The notes beneath the pieces are model-generated. The model saw only the letters and a list, made by a program, of their open reading frames with translations. It had not been told where the DNA came from and ran no database searches. From Afipia sp. GAS231 (GTDB lineage Bacteria; Pseudomonadota; Alphaproteobacteria; Rhizobiales; Xanthobacteraceae), in the NCBI RefSeq assembly GCF_900103365.1, contig NZ_LT629703.1:1674001-1738000 (forward strand): 64,000 nucleotides of DNA, given 5' to 3'. Shown here one piece after another: positions 34,719-44,868 of this stretch. The translations under genes and the position numbers were made by a program. Position 1 is the stretch's first letter. Each line of letters begins with the position of its first letter.

Positions 34719-36122
34719 ATGGCGAGTTCACTAGCTGAAACCGAACATCATGCGAGTCAATCTAAAAAGGCCGCTGCCAGCGGCTGGATCGGATCAGCGC
34801 TCGAATACTATGACTTCTTCATTTATGCGACGGCGGCAGCGCTGGTCTTTCCGCAGATATTCTTCCCCTCGAATAATCCGACCGTCGCCATCGTCGCTTC
34901 GCTGGCGACATACGGCGTCGGCTACGTTGCCCGGCCGATCGGGGCGTTCGTTCTCGGGCACTGGGGCGACACCCATGGTCGAAAAACCGTATTGATCGTC
35001 TGCATGTTCCTGATGGGCATCTCGACGATGGCCGTCGGCCTCCTCCCGACATACCAACAGGTCGGCGTGCTGGCGCCGGTGCTTCTCGTCATCTTGCGCC
35101 TGATCCAGGGCTTCGCTGTTGCCGGGGAAATTTCCGGGGCCAGTTCAATGATCTTGGAACATGCCCCATTCGGCCGGCGCGGATTTTATGCGAGCTTTGC
35201 GCTGCAAGGCGTCCAGGCCGGGCAGATTCTGGCCGCGGCGGTCTTCCTGCCACTGGCAGCCTACATGCCGACCGAGGCGTTCAATAGCTGGGGCTGGCGG
35301 ATACCCTTCCTGCTCAGCTTCTTCGTCATCGTCGCCGGCTACATTATCCGCCGTGAAGTCGACGAGACGCCTGCTTTTGCCAAGGAAGACGAACAGGGCA
35401 ATGTTCCGAAAGCGCCGATCGTCCAGGCTTTCAAACTGAGCTGGAAAGACATGATCCGTGTCGTCTGCATGGCGTTGATGAACGTCATCCCTGTTGTCGC
35501 CACCATCTTCGGAGCGGCCTATGCGGTCCAACCGGCATACGGAATAGGCTTCGAAAAAGACGTCTACCTGTGGATCCCCGTTCTCGGTAACATGCTGGCG
35601 GTGTTCGTCATCCCGTTCGTCGGCAACCTGTCGGACAAAGTCGGCCGCAAACCGCCGATCATTATCGGCGCCCTGTCCTCCGGATTGCTGGCGTTCGGCT
35701 ATCTCTACGCGATCAGCATCCATAACGTTCCGCTGGCGATCTTCATGTCGCTGCTGATGTGGGGGGTTGTCTACCAGGGCTACAACGCCGTCTTCCCGAG
35801 CTTCTACCCGGAACTGTTCCCGACGCGAACCCGGGTCTCGGCCATGGCAATCTCTCAGAATATCGGGACGACGATCACAGCCCTGCTTCCCGCACTGTTT
35901 GCCACCGTGGCACCTCCCGGCTCGGCCAACATTCCGCTCACCGTCGGGGCAATCGCTTTCGGCATCACCGTGATCGCTGCGCTGGCGGCCGTGACGGCCC
36001 GGGAAACCTACCGGATCAACATCAGCGACCTCGGAAATCCCGACGCCGTTCCGATGCCGAAGGGCGACTACGAAAAACTGCGGGCTCAAGCCGCAACCGG
36101 GGCAGCCGTCGCGTCCACTTGA
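34719..36122 (+). CDS. MFS transporter, metabolite:H+ symporter type
   Basis: 467 residues with twelve predicted membrane spans. WIGSALEYYDFFIYATAAAL at the first helix and GHWGDTHGRKTVLI in the loop between helices 2 and 3 are typical of the MHS subfamily (ShiA, PcaT-like). GGGAGGAACC precedes the ATG. Context indicates a proton-coupled importer of shikimate, quinate or protocatechuate. First gene of the plus-strand operon with pcaH and pcaG. Confidence 0.9.
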   Translation: MASSLAETEHHASQSKKAAASGWIGSALEYYDFFIYATAAALVFPQIFFPSNNPTVAIVASLATYGVGYVARPIGAFVLGHWGDTHGRKTVLIVCMFLMGISTMAVGLLPTYQQVGVLAPVLLVILRLIQGFAVAGEISGASSMILEHAPFGRRGFYASFALQGVQAGQILAAAVFLPLAAYMPTEAFNSWGWRIPFLLSFFVIVAGYIIRREVDETPAFAKEDEQGNVPKAPIVQAFKLSWKDMIRVVCMALMNVIPVVATIFGAAYAVQPAYGIGFEKDVYLWIPVLGNMLAVFVIPFVGNLSDKVGRKPPIIIGALSSGLLAFGYLYAISIHNVPLAIFMSLLMWGVVYQGYNAVFPSFYPELFPTRTRVSAMAISQNIGTTITALLPALFATVAPPGSANIPLTVGAIAFGITVIAALAAVTARETYRINISDLGNPDAVPMPKGDYEKLRAQAATGAAVAST

Positions 36123-36239
36123 TGGCGGACTGCGACCCGAAGAGCCGCAATGTCGATCTCGTTGCGCGATGCGTCTTGCCCAAATGCGAAGCTGCCGCCC
36201 TCGAAAAGCGTAACGAAGGCGGCAAGGCTCCCGATCTGA

Positions 36240-36989
<750 letters not shown>

Positions 36990-36990
36990 C

Positions 36991-37629
36991 ATGACACCGA
37001 CTCCATTCATTCCTTCCTATCTGCCGGAGACGCCGTCACAGACCGCCGGTCCGTATGTGCATATCGGCCTCATGCCCGAGCAGGCTGGCTTTGAGATTTT
37101 CGCGAACAACTTCAGCGGCGATATCGCTACTCCCGATGTCGCGGGTCAACGCATCATCATCGAAGGCCGGATCTTCGATGGCGCCGGTCATGTGGCAAAG
37201 GACGTCCTGATCGAGACCTGGCAGGCGAACGCGGCCGGGCGTTACAACCATCCGGCGGATACGCAGAATAAAGCCCTCGATCACGGCTTCCGCGGCTGGG
37301 CCCGGACCGGGACCGACTTCACTACCGGGCTTTACACGATCCGCACCATCAAACCCGGCAGCGTCGTCGGCCGCAAGGGCCGCAAGGCGATGGCGCCTCA
37401 CGTCAATTTTTGGCTGGCCTCCCGCGGCATCAATATCGGCCTCGCCACGCGGATGTATTTCGGCGACGAGGAAGCCGCCAATACCGACGATCCCGTCCTG
37501 AACATCATCGAGCAGCCCGAGCGTCGCAAGACGTTGATCGCGCCGCGATCGGAACGGGACGGCGTGGTGGTTTACACCTTCGACATTCATCTTCAGGGCC
37601 AACGGGAAACGGTGTTCTTCGACGTCTGA
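36991..37629 (+). CDS. pcaG: protocatechuate 3,4-dioxygenase alpha subunit
   Basis: 212 residues. It starts with the alpha-chain signature (LPETPSQTAGPYVHIGLMPE) and has the intradiol core DVLIETWQANAAGRYNHPAD, but lacks the full set of iron ligands, as expected for this subunit. The start at MTPTPF directly follows the pcaH stop; the longer open reading overlaps pcaH and is not real. Downstream pca genes (pcaB, C, D, IJ) are not in the window. Confidence 0.93.
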   Translation: MTPTPFIPSYLPETPSQTAGPYVHIGLMPEQAGFEIFANNFSGDIATPDVAGQRIIIEGRIFDGAGHVAKDVLIETWQANAAGRYNHPADTQNKALDHGFRGWARTGTDFTTGLYTIRTIKPGSVVGRKGRKAMAPHVNFWLASRGINIGLATRMYFGDEEAANTDDPVLNIIEQPERRKTLIAPRSERDGVVVYTFDIHLQGQRETVFFDV

Positions 37630-37676
37630 TGACTTCGAGACATGCTTGCAAACAACTGAAACAGAGGGAGCACGAC

Positions 37677-38153
37677 GTGGCAACGGATAATGAAATCTTG
37701 GCATCGGTCAGGCCCGGCAAGCCCCCCACCGATTGCCCGGTGATCGGAACGTGGCGGCTGTGCAGCTATGTCCGCGAACGATTGTCGGACGGACAACGGC
37801 ACAATCAATTCGGCGAGGCGCCGGTCGGTTATATCGGCTATGCAGCGGACGGGAGGATGTATGCCATCTTCACCCGCGACGATCGCGTCGTACCCCGAGA
37901 CGTCGTGCCTACGGACGAAGAGGGGGTGGAACTGCTCGGCACGATGGTCGCCTACGCCGGAACTTTCTCGCTGGGCGAGAACGTCGTGGTTCACCACATC
38001 GACACGTCTTGGAACCAGGCGTGGACCGGCACTGACCAGATCCGGCACTTCGTACTCGAGGGGGATACGCTGACGATTACGACCGCGCCTTACAAGAGCT
38101 ACCTGGATGGCACGATGGGCCGCTCCATTCTTGTCTGGAACAAGATCAAGTAA
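37677..38153 (+). CDS. lipocalin-like domain protein
   Basis: 158 residues. VIGTWRLCSYVRERLSDGQ, then PVGYIGYAADGRMYAIFT, and the closing ILVWNKIK form the pattern of the lipocalin-like family (PF13924 type), often found in aromatic or hydroxy-acid degradation clusters. No signal peptide, so it is cytoplasmic and may bind a hydrophobic intermediate; its activity is unknown. It starts with GTG, preceded by GGGAG at optimal distance. Confidence 0.8.
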   Translation: MATDNEILASVRPGKPPTDCPVIGTWRLCSYVRERLSDGQRHNQFGEAPVGYIGYAADGRMYAIFTRDDRVVPRDVVPTDEEGVELLGTMVAYAGTFSLGENVVVHHIDTSWNQAWTGTDQIRHFVLEGDTLTITTAPYKSYLDGTMGRSILVWNKIK

Positions 38154-38184
38154 TGCCCCGGCCTTCTGCCTCAGGAGATTTGCG

Positions 38185-38952
38185 ATGAGCGACCTATTTG
38201 GGATCGAAGGGGCGCATGTGCTGGTCACGGGTGGCTCGAGCGGCCTGGGACGATTCTTTGCGACCTGTCTTGCGGCGCGAGGCGCGCGCGTGACTGTGGG
38301 CGCGCGCCGTGCGGAAGCGCTGGCAAAGACTGTCGACGATATCGGCAATGCCAAGGGCCAGGCACAGAGCGTCGTGATGGACGTCACCGTTGTGGCGAGC
38401 ATCGAGACCGCACTGGATGCCGCCGAGGCGCACTTCGGTCCGGTTGACATTGTCATCAACAACGCCGGCGTGACTGCCACACGACCTGCCCTGCAGCAGG
38501 ACGAGGCCGACTGGGACAAGGTCATCGTTACAAATCTCAAGGGCGTCTGGCTGGTCGCACAAGCCGTCGGGCGACGCATGGTGGCGCATAAGGTCAAGGG
38601 TTCAATCGTCAACGTGGCATCGATCCTCGGCCTGCGGGTCGCAAGTTCGGTGGCGCCATATGCCGTTTCCAAGGCCGGTGTCGTGCAGATGACCAAGGCG
38701 CTGGCGCTGGAATGGGCGCGCTACGGGATTCGCGTCAATGCCCTCGCGCCCGGTTACTTCGAAACCGAACTCAACGACGATTTTTTTCAGGAAGCCGCAG
38801 GCCAGGCGCTGATCAAGCGGATCCCCCAGCGCCGGCTCGGCGAATTGCGGGAGCTTGAGGGGCCGCTTCTGTTGCTCGCCTCCGGCGCCGGTTCATACAT
38901 GACCGGAAGCGTGATCGTCGCCGACGGCGGCCACGTTGTTTCGACCCTTTGA
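38185..38952 (+). CDS. short-chain dehydrogenase/reductase
   Basis: 255 residues, classical SDR. TGGSSGLGRF binds NAD(P), NNAG is the structural motif, and the catalytic Ser-Tyr-Lys are in NVASILGLRV and YAVSK. GGAG before the ATG. It probably acts on a hydroxyacyl or ring alcohol intermediate, given the acyl-CoA ligase directly downstream. Substrate not predictable. Confidence 0.88.
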   Translation: MSDLFGIEGAHVLVTGGSSGLGRFFATCLAARGARVTVGARRAEALAKTVDDIGNAKGQAQSVVMDVTVVASIETALDAAEAHFGPVDIVINNAGVTATRPALQQDEADWDKVIVTNLKGVWLVAQAVGRRMVAHKVKGSIVNVASILGLRVASSVAPYAVSKAGVVQMTKALALEWARYGIRVNALAPGYFETELNDDFFQEAAGQALIKRIPQRRLGELRELEGPLLLLASGAGSYMTGSVIVADGGHVVSTL

Positions 38953-38987
38953 ATTTACCCGCTTCAGTGAAGAAGGATGATGATCCA

Positions 38988-40622
38988 ATGAACGCAAACG
39001 ACACACATCCTTTCGAACTCAATCTGGATCGGCATCCGGCCAATTACGTTCCGCTGTCGCCGGTCAGCTTCCTGACCCGTGCAGCGAGCGCCTTCGGCGG
39101 AAAGCTGGCAGTGATCGATGGCGAGCGGCGCTATACGTATTCGCAACTGCTTGATCGCTGTACCAGGCTCGCATCCGGACTGGCGAAGCTGGACGTCAAG
39201 CGGCTCGATACGGTCGCGATCATCGCATCGAATATTTCGGAGATGATCGAAGCGCATTTTGCCGTACCGATGCTCGGTGCCGTTCTCAATCCACTCAATA
39301 CCCGGCTCGATGCCGCGAATATCGCCTTCTCGCTGATGCATGGCAGTGCCGACGTTTTGATCGTCGATGCGGAATACGCGCCGTTGGTACGGCAGGCCTT
39401 GGAACTGGTCGATCGGGAGATGGTCGTCATCGATATCCCGTCCCCAGATGGATCGGTCGCACCGCTGGGTACCCATGCCTACGAAGCGCTCCTCGCCGCC
39501 GGCGACCCGAATTTTGACTGGCCCGGCATCACGGATGAATGGCAGTCGCTGTGCCTGCTGTACACTTCAGGGACCACCGGTGACCCCAAGGGCGTCGTCT
39601 ATAGTCATCGCGGCGCCTATCTTTCGGCACTCGGTAACGGCTTCAGTTTCGGATTGACCTTCGACAGTGTTTACCTTTGGACGCTGCCGATGTTCCATTG
39701 TTCAGGTTGGTCTTATCCGTGGGCCGTTGTGGCCGCCGGCGGGACGCAGATCTGTCTTCGCAAGGTTGAGCCCGCGCAGATCTTCCGGCTGATCGCAGAA
39801 CACCAGGTCACGCATCTGTGCGGCGCGCCGATCGTGCTGAATATGCTCGCACACGCGCCCGCCGACCAACGCGTACCGTTCCAGCACACGGTAACCGTCG
39901 CGACTGGCGGCGCCGCGCCGCCCTCTTCCGTCTTCCGCTCGATGGAAGCGCTCGGATTCCGGGTTACTCATCTTTATGGAGCCACCGAAACCTACGGGCC
40001 GGCAACTTCCTGCGTCTTCCAGCCGGAGTGGAACGCGCTGCCCGATGACGAGCGTTTTGCAAGGATGGCGCGGCAAGGTGTCGCCTATCCCATGGTCGAG
40101 GCCGTCACGGTCGCTGATCCCGAGACGATGGTTCCGGTCCCCCGGGACGGTGCGACCGTCGGCGAAATCATGGTCCGCAGCAACACTGTGATGAAGGGCT
40201 ACCTCAAAAACGAAGCTGCAACGGCGAAAACCCTGGTCGGCGACTGGTGCCTCTCCGGCGATCTCGCCGTCTGGCATCCTGACGGCGCAATCGAGATCAA
40301 GGATCGCTCCAAGGATATCATCATCTCCGGCGGTGAAAACATTTCGAGCCTTGAGGTCGAGGAGGTACTTACTCAGCACCCAGCGGTGATGCTAGCGGCC
40401 GTCGTCGCCCGTCCCGACCCGAAATGGGGCGAGACGCCTTGCGCGTTCCTCGAACTCAAGCCTGGCGCGACCAAGCCAGATGACAAAGAGCTCATTGCCT
40501 TTTGCCAGGCGCGTCTAGCGCGTTTCAAGGTACCGAAGGCCTTTGTCTACGGCCCGCTGCCGAAGACGTCGACCGGAAAGATACAGAAATTCGTGCTCCG
40601 TGATCAGGCAGGCGCATTGTGA
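38988..40622 (+). CDS. AMP-dependent acyl-CoA synthetase
   Basis: 544 residues. LLYTSGTTGDPKGVVYSH is the P-loop-like AMP-binding motif, VTHLYGATETYGP is motif A5, and GDWCLSGDLAVWHPDG, then KDIIISGGENISSLE, and the C-terminal SKTSTGKIQK-like KTSTGKIQKFVLRD with the catalytic lysine complete the adenylate-forming fold. It resembles medium/long-chain fatty acid or aromatic acid CoA ligases. It ends in GTGA, overlapping the next gene start. Substrate unknown. Confidence 0.9.
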   Translation: MNANDTHPFELNLDRHPANYVPLSPVSFLTRAASAFGGKLAVIDGERRYTYSQLLDRCTRLASGLAKLDVKRLDTVAIIASNISEMIEAHFAVPMLGAVLNPLNTRLDAANIAFSLMHGSADVLIVDAEYAPLVRQALELVDREMVVIDIPSPDGSVAPLGTHAYEALLAAGDPNFDWPGITDEWQSLCLLYTSGTTGDPKGVVYSHRGAYLSALGNGFSFGLTFDSVYLWTLPMFHCSGWSYPWAVVAAGGTQICLRKVEPAQIFRLIAEHQVTHLCGAPIVLNMLAHAPADQRVPFQHTVTVATGGAAPPSSVFRSMEALGFRVTHLYGATETYGPATSCVFQPEWNALPDDERFARMARQGVAYPMVEAVTVADPETMVPVPRDGATVGEIMVRSNTVMKGYLKNEAATAKTLVGDWCLSGDLAVWHPDGAIEIKDRSKDIIISGGENISSLEVEEVLTQHPAVMLAAVVARPDPKWGETPCAFLELKPGATKPDDKELIAFCQARLARFKVPKAFVYGPLPKTSTGKIQKFVLRDQAGAL

Positions 40623-42115
40623 GCGCTGGCTTCGACATCGCGAAGGAACGCCGCCCGCAGGCTGGACCCGCCATGACCATGCAGTATGCCGATGTCAACG
40701 GTATCAGGATCTCGTATGGCGTCCGTGGCTCCGGGCCGCCTCTCGTTCTCATTATGGGTTATCGTCTCAGTTCGCTTGCCTGGCCGCTCGACTTCATCGA
40801 GTCCTTGGCGGAGCGGTTTACTTTGGTCGTCTTTGACAATCGGGGGACAGGCAATAGCGACAAACCCACGTTCGGCTATGACATTTCGAACATGGCCAGG
40901 GATGTGGCCGGCCTTTTGGACCATCTGGAGATCGCCCAAGCCAACGTCCTCGGATATTCGATGGGAGGAGCGGTCGCGCAGGAATTCGTTCGGCAATTCC
41001 CTTCCCGGGTTTTGGCACTGGCGCTTTGTGCGACGATGTGCGGCGGTCCGCGTGCCGTCTATGCATCCCCCTCCGTTGTCCGGGTGATGCGGGAGCTCGA
41101 CGGATTGGAGCCGGAACAGATCGCTCGGCGCATCTGGACCGTCACCTATTCGCAGGGATATCTCGAGAACCATCGGGAACTGGCCGAAAATCAGATGCGA
41201 CGCGAGATCGCGGCCCCGACCCCCTTGCACGCAGCCGATCTGCAATATCAGGCCTTTGCGGAATTCGATTGCTCCAAGGCGCTGCCCAACATCCAGGCCC
41301 CGACCCTGGTATTGACCGGAGATCTCGACGAACTGGTGTCTCCGCAGAACTCCAAATTCATCGCCAGTCTCATTCCAGGCGCCAGCTTGATCGTGATCCC
41401 CGGCTGCGGCCATCGGATGATGTGGGAGGCCACCGATGAGTGTGTCGGGTTCATCAACAAATTCCTGACGGGTGTTTCCGAAGGGCGACGCGACGAGCTG
41501 GCTTTGCCTGTTTCGCAGCATGGGCCTAGCGGGTTGGCCGATTTCGTTAATTTTTTCACCCCCGCGGCCGAGCTTTTTGCAAGTTGGCCGTGGATGCTGG
41601 CAGGTGTCGGGTTCGATACGATGGCGATCGCCCGGCAATCGATCTATTTCGGCGGCAAGGCCCAGTTCGGTGATGGAAAGCCAATTCTCCTCATCCCGGA
41701 TATGAGCAGCCACCTGCCCTTCCAGGCGCTCTCGAACTGGCTCAAGGCGCTCGGCTACCGCCCGTTGACGATCGGCCTGTCCGCGAATGCCAGCGATCGA
41801 TTGGTTACGGATTTGGTACACGCCATCACCCAAAGGATCGGCCGGAAGGCCGTTCTGGTAATACCCGCTTCCGGATTTCAGCGCGGATCTGCAATCGGCG
41901 AAACCCACAGGGATCGGGTGTCCGACATCGTGGTGCTCAATGCGTCCCAACCGCTCGAAATGCCGCCCGGCATTCAATCCCATTTCATCTCGTCCGGATG
42001 GTCGCTGTCCCTTGCCATGGCTACACTGCCGCAGGTGTTGCGGACCATCCGGATCGAATTGCTCGACGTCTCGGGCCCTGTCGATGCACCGCGGTTGGAA
42101 GGAGAACCAACTTGA
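40619..42115 (+). CDS. double alpha/beta hydrolase protein
   Basis: 498 residues, about twice a normal hydrolase. The first about 270 are a complete alpha/beta hydrolase: VLGYSMGGAVAQE holds the nucleophilic serine, GDLDELVSP the acid and GCGHRMM the histidine. From about residue 330 a second Rossmann-like part begins (GKPILLIPDMSSHLPFQALS) but shows no GxSxG elbow. It starts with GTG overlapping the ligase stop and ends overlapping the PhaC-like start, so the three are translationally coupled. Confidence 0.78.
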   Translation: MSAGFDIAKERRPQAGPAMTMQYADVNGIRISYGVRGSGPPLVLIMGYRLSSLAWPLDFIESLAERFTLVVFDNRGTGNSDKPTFGYDISNMARDVAGLLDHLEIAQANVLGYSMGGAVAQEFVRQFPSRVLALALCATMCGGPRAVYASPSVVRVMRELDGLEPEQIARRIWTVTYSQGYLENHRELAENQMRREIAAPTPLHAADLQYQAFAEFDCSKALPNIQAPTLVLTGDLDELVSPQNSKFIASLIPGASLIVIPGCGHRMMWEATDECVGFINKFLTGVSEGRRDELALPVSQHGPSGLADFVNFFTPAAELFASWPWMLAGVGFDTMAIARQSIYFGGKAQFGDGKPILLIPDMSSHLPFQALSNWLKALGYRPLTIGLSANASDRLVTDLVHAITQRIGRKAVLVIPASGFQRGSAIGETHRDRVSDIVVLNASQPLEMPPGIQSHFISSGWSLSLAMATLPQVLRTIRIELLDVSGPVDAPRLEGEPT

Positions 42116-43194
42116 GCGCGCCGGCGGGCCTCGACCTGTCAGCGATGCCGGAGCGGATTCAGTCGGAGGTGCAGCGGGCGATCCAGCGCAGCACCAAGGG
42201 CGTCGAATATTTTGCATCTTCCGGGCCCGCGCTTGGCTCGACGCCAAAGGATATTTTGGCCGTTCGCGGCACCATGAATCTCTATCACTACCGTCCGATG
42301 GCGGCCGAGATCTACCGCGTGCCGATCTTGATCGTGATGGCGACCACCAATCGTGGTTACATCCTCGACATGGTGCCCGGGCAAAGCTTGATCGAGTTCC
42401 TGCTGAAGCGCGGCTATGACGTCTACATGCTGGACTGGACTGCTCCGAAGCCGGAGGAAAAATCGTTGCGGATGGAGAACTACGTCCTCGATTTCATTCC
42501 GGATTGCATCCGCCGGGTGCAGCAGGATTCCGGCGAAAAGGACGTCACGGTGATCGGCTACTGCTTCGGCGGCGTGCTGTCGCTGCTGTACGGCTCGATC
42601 TTCTACGATGGGCCGATGAAGAATCTGGTCTGCTTCACCACGCCGGTCGATTTTCGCGGCATGACGCTGTTCTCGAACTTTTCGGATCGGCGCTACTTCG
42701 ACGTCGACCGCCTCGTCGACTCCGTCGGAAACATGCCGCCGGAAATGATACTTTCGTCCTTCGATATGCTGCGGCCCGCTTCTCGCGTCACCGGCCAGGT
42801 GCAATTATGGGAAAACATCTGGAACGACGAATTCGTCAAGTCTTATCGGATGTTCGATCGCTGGGCCAACGATATCCTGCCGCTGGCCGGCGAATATTTC
42901 CGCTCCATCACCAAGGACCTGATGTGGGACAACAAGCTCTACAACGAGACCATGACGGTCGGCGATCGCAAGGCCGACATCGCCAGCATCAAGGTGCCGA
43001 TCCTGCATGCCGTCGCCGCACATGACCACATCGTGCCCTATGAAGCCGCCAAACATCTGATCACCAAGGTCGGTTCGACCGACAAGGAAGAGATCGCGCT
43101 TAAGGGCGGTCATGTCAGCCTCGTTGCCGGTCCCAACGCCATTAAGCGGCTATGGCTGAAACTCGATCACTGGCTGGGCAAGAGATCGACATGA
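42112..43194 (+). CDS. class III PHA synthase-like protein
   Basis: 360 residues, the length of class III PhaC. GYCFGG carries the catalytic cysteine at about residue 151, the position seen in class III PhaC; HDHIVP holds the aspartate and KGGHVSL the histidine. LYHYRPMAAEIYRVPILIV and GYDVYMLDWT are further PhaC features. It starts with TTG after a strong GGAAGGAG. Class III enzymes need PhaE, which is not encoded here, so polymer synthesis is not certain; CoA-ester hydrolysis or transfer is an alternative. Confidence 0.8.
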   Translation: MSAPAGLDLSAMPERIQSEVQRAIQRSTKGVEYFASSGPALGSTPKDILAVRGTMNLYHYRPMAAEIYRVPILIVMATTNRGYILDMVPGQSLIEFLLKRGYDVYMLDWTAPKPEEKSLRMENYVLDFIPDCIRRVQQDSGEKDVTVIGYCFGGVLSLLYGSIFYDGPMKNLVCFTTPVDFRGMTLFSNFSDRRYFDVDRLVDSVGNMPPEMILSSFDMLRPASRVTGQVQLWENIWNDEFVKSYRMFDRWANDILPLAGEYFRSITKDLMWDNKLYNETMTVGDRKADIASIKVPILHAVAAHDHIVPYEAAKHLITKVGSTDKEEIALKGGHVSLVAGPNAIKRLWLKLDHWLGKRST

Positions 43195-43278
43195 GTGAAG
43201 CACGTTTAGCCACTGCGCACGGCGACCGACGCGGGCTAAGCCGAATTCCGCCCCCCTAACACCGATCTGGAGCCAACC

Positions 43279-43731
43279 ATGAGTCGAGTCGTCTACGTCC
43301 TCAATGGTCCAAACCTCAATCTTCTCGGCAAGCGCCAACCGCACATTTACGGTCACGAAACGCTTGCTGACGTCGAAACCGATTGCCTCAAGGTCGCCGG
43401 AGAGCTCGGACTTGAACTGCGATTTCACCAGTCGAACCGCGAATACGAACTCATCGACTGGATCCACGAAGCGCGAGAGATCGCGTCAGGAATGGTTATC
43501 AACCCCGCCGCCTTTACGCATACGTCGGTTGCGATTCTCGACGCGTTGAACACCTTCGAAGGGGCGGTTCTCGAAGTCCACATATCGAACGTCCACAAGC
43601 GCGAGAAATTCCGCCACCACTCCTACGTATCGCTTCGCGCTGATAGCGTGATCGCCGGGCTTGGAACCCAGGGCTATACGCTGGCCCTGCGCCGTCTTGC
43701 GCATTTGCTCGATAAGTCCACCGCAAAATGA
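43279..43731 (+). CDS. aroQ: type II 3-dehydroquinate dehydratase
   Basis: 150 residues. [17 protein letters not shown], then [17 protein letters not shown] and [17 protein letters not shown], are the type II dehydroquinase signatures with the catalytic tyrosine and histidine kept. It interconverts 3-dehydroquinate and 3-dehydroshikimate; in this cluster it runs in the catabolic direction from quinate and feeds QuiC. Small differences in the lid (KRQPH instead of TREPE) are compatible with a catabolic paralogue. Confidence 0.92.
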   Translation: MSRVVYVLNGPNLNLLGKRQPHIYGHETLADVETDCLKVAGELGLELRFHQSNREYELIDWIHEAREIASGMVINPAAFTHTSVAILDALNTFEGAVLEVHISNVHKREKFRHHSYVSLRADSVIAGLGTQGYTLALRRLAHLLDKSTAK

Positions 43732-43790
43732 GTTCGGATTAATCGCCGTCCCCGCTTCGGACAGCCATCGTGAAGAAGAGGAATACCTAA

Positions 43791-44627
43791 ATGACGATCA
43801 CCGGACACACAAAGCTCATTGCCCATCTCGGCTATCCGACCGAGAGCTTCAAGGCGCCGATGATCTACAACCCCTATTTCGAGCGATACGAGATCGACGC
43901 CGTTGTCGTTCCGATGGGTTGCAAGCCGGAAGACTATGCCGCGTTTCTCAAACTTGTGTTCAAACTTTCCAACATCCATGGCGCGCTCGTCACCATGCCG
44001 CACAAGGTGACCACGATTCCGTTGCTGGACCAGGTGATGACCACTGCGAAGGTCGCGGGCGCGTGCAACGCAATCCGCCTCGGCCCGGGTGGCACCCTTG
44101 TTGGTGACATGTTCGACGGCGAAGGCTTTGTTCGCGGAATCCAGCGGAAAGGCCGGGAGTTGACTGGTGCGCGCGTGCTCGTGGTGGGAAGCGGCGGCGT
44201 TGGCTCGGCCATTGTGGCGTCGTTTGCCAAAGCCGGCGTATCAGAGCTTGCCCTGTTCGATGCCCATCCGGCGAGCATGAACGGCCTGGCCGAGCGTTTG
44301 CGCGCATATTATCCGGCGCTGAAGATTGAGGTTGGCTCCAAGGACCCGGCAGGGTTCGATGTCGTCGTCAACGCGACCCCTCTCGGAATGAAGCAAGGCG
44401 ACCCGTTGCCGATGGACGTCGACCGGATTGCCTCCTCGACCTTCGTCGGCGAAGTCGTCATGAAGCAGGAAATCACGCCGTTTTTGGCGGCGGCCAGGGC
44501 GCGCGGCTGTGAAATCCAGATCGGCACCGACATGCTGTTCGAGCAAATTCCCGCTTATCTGGAATTCTTCGGCTTCCGCACAACCACGCCGGACGAACTG
44601 CGAGCGGTTGCACAGATCAGCTATTGA
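43791..44627 (+). CDS. shikimate dehydrogenase-like protein (AroE family)
   Basis: 278 residues. VLVVGSGGVGSAIVASFAKA is the NAD(P) site, MPHKVTTIPLLD holds the catalytic lysine, and ACNAIRLG and MFDGEGF hold the asparagine and aspartate of the substrate site. The usual GxPIxHSxSP motif reads LGYPTESFKAP, so the second shikimate-binding serine appears lost. With aroQ and quiC it should oxidise shikimate or quinate for catabolism. The altered motif means another ring polyol acid is possible. Confidence 0.82.
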   Translation: MTITGHTKLIAHLGYPTESFKAPMIYNPYFERYEIDAVVVPMGCKPEDYAAFLKLVFKLSNIHGALVTMPHKVTTIPLLDQVMTTAKVAGACNAIRLGPGGTLVGDMFDGEGFVRGIQRKGRELTGARVLVVGSGGVGSAIVASFAKAGVSELALFDAHPASMNGLAERLRAYYPALKIEVGSKDPAGFDVVVNATPLGMKQGDPLPMDVDRIASSTFVGEVVMKQEITPFLAAARARGCEIQIGTDMLFEQIPAYLEFFGFRTTTPDELRAVAQISY

Positions 44628-44868
44628 AGTCGGTTATCGCGTGGATACCCGTTTTATGACCGCGCTGTCTGATGGTTTCGCGCCAGAAGCTGCCATTCCA
44701 TAATCGCTCATTCCGCGAGTTTAATCCTCGGCAATTGACTCGAAACATCGGTCCGCCACTGACACCGCAGCACGTTCAGTTCAGCCTGCTTGCATTGTCG
44801 CTGGATTTTCTTTGATCTTTGGCACTCCGTAGGGAAGACCCAGCGAAAATGGCATCGAAAACCATGCA

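Noticed and set aside
42112..43194. Calling the PhaC-like gene a confirmed PHA synthase
   Set aside because: The catalytic set fits, but the obligatory PhaE partner and other pha genes are missing, so polymer synthesis is left open.
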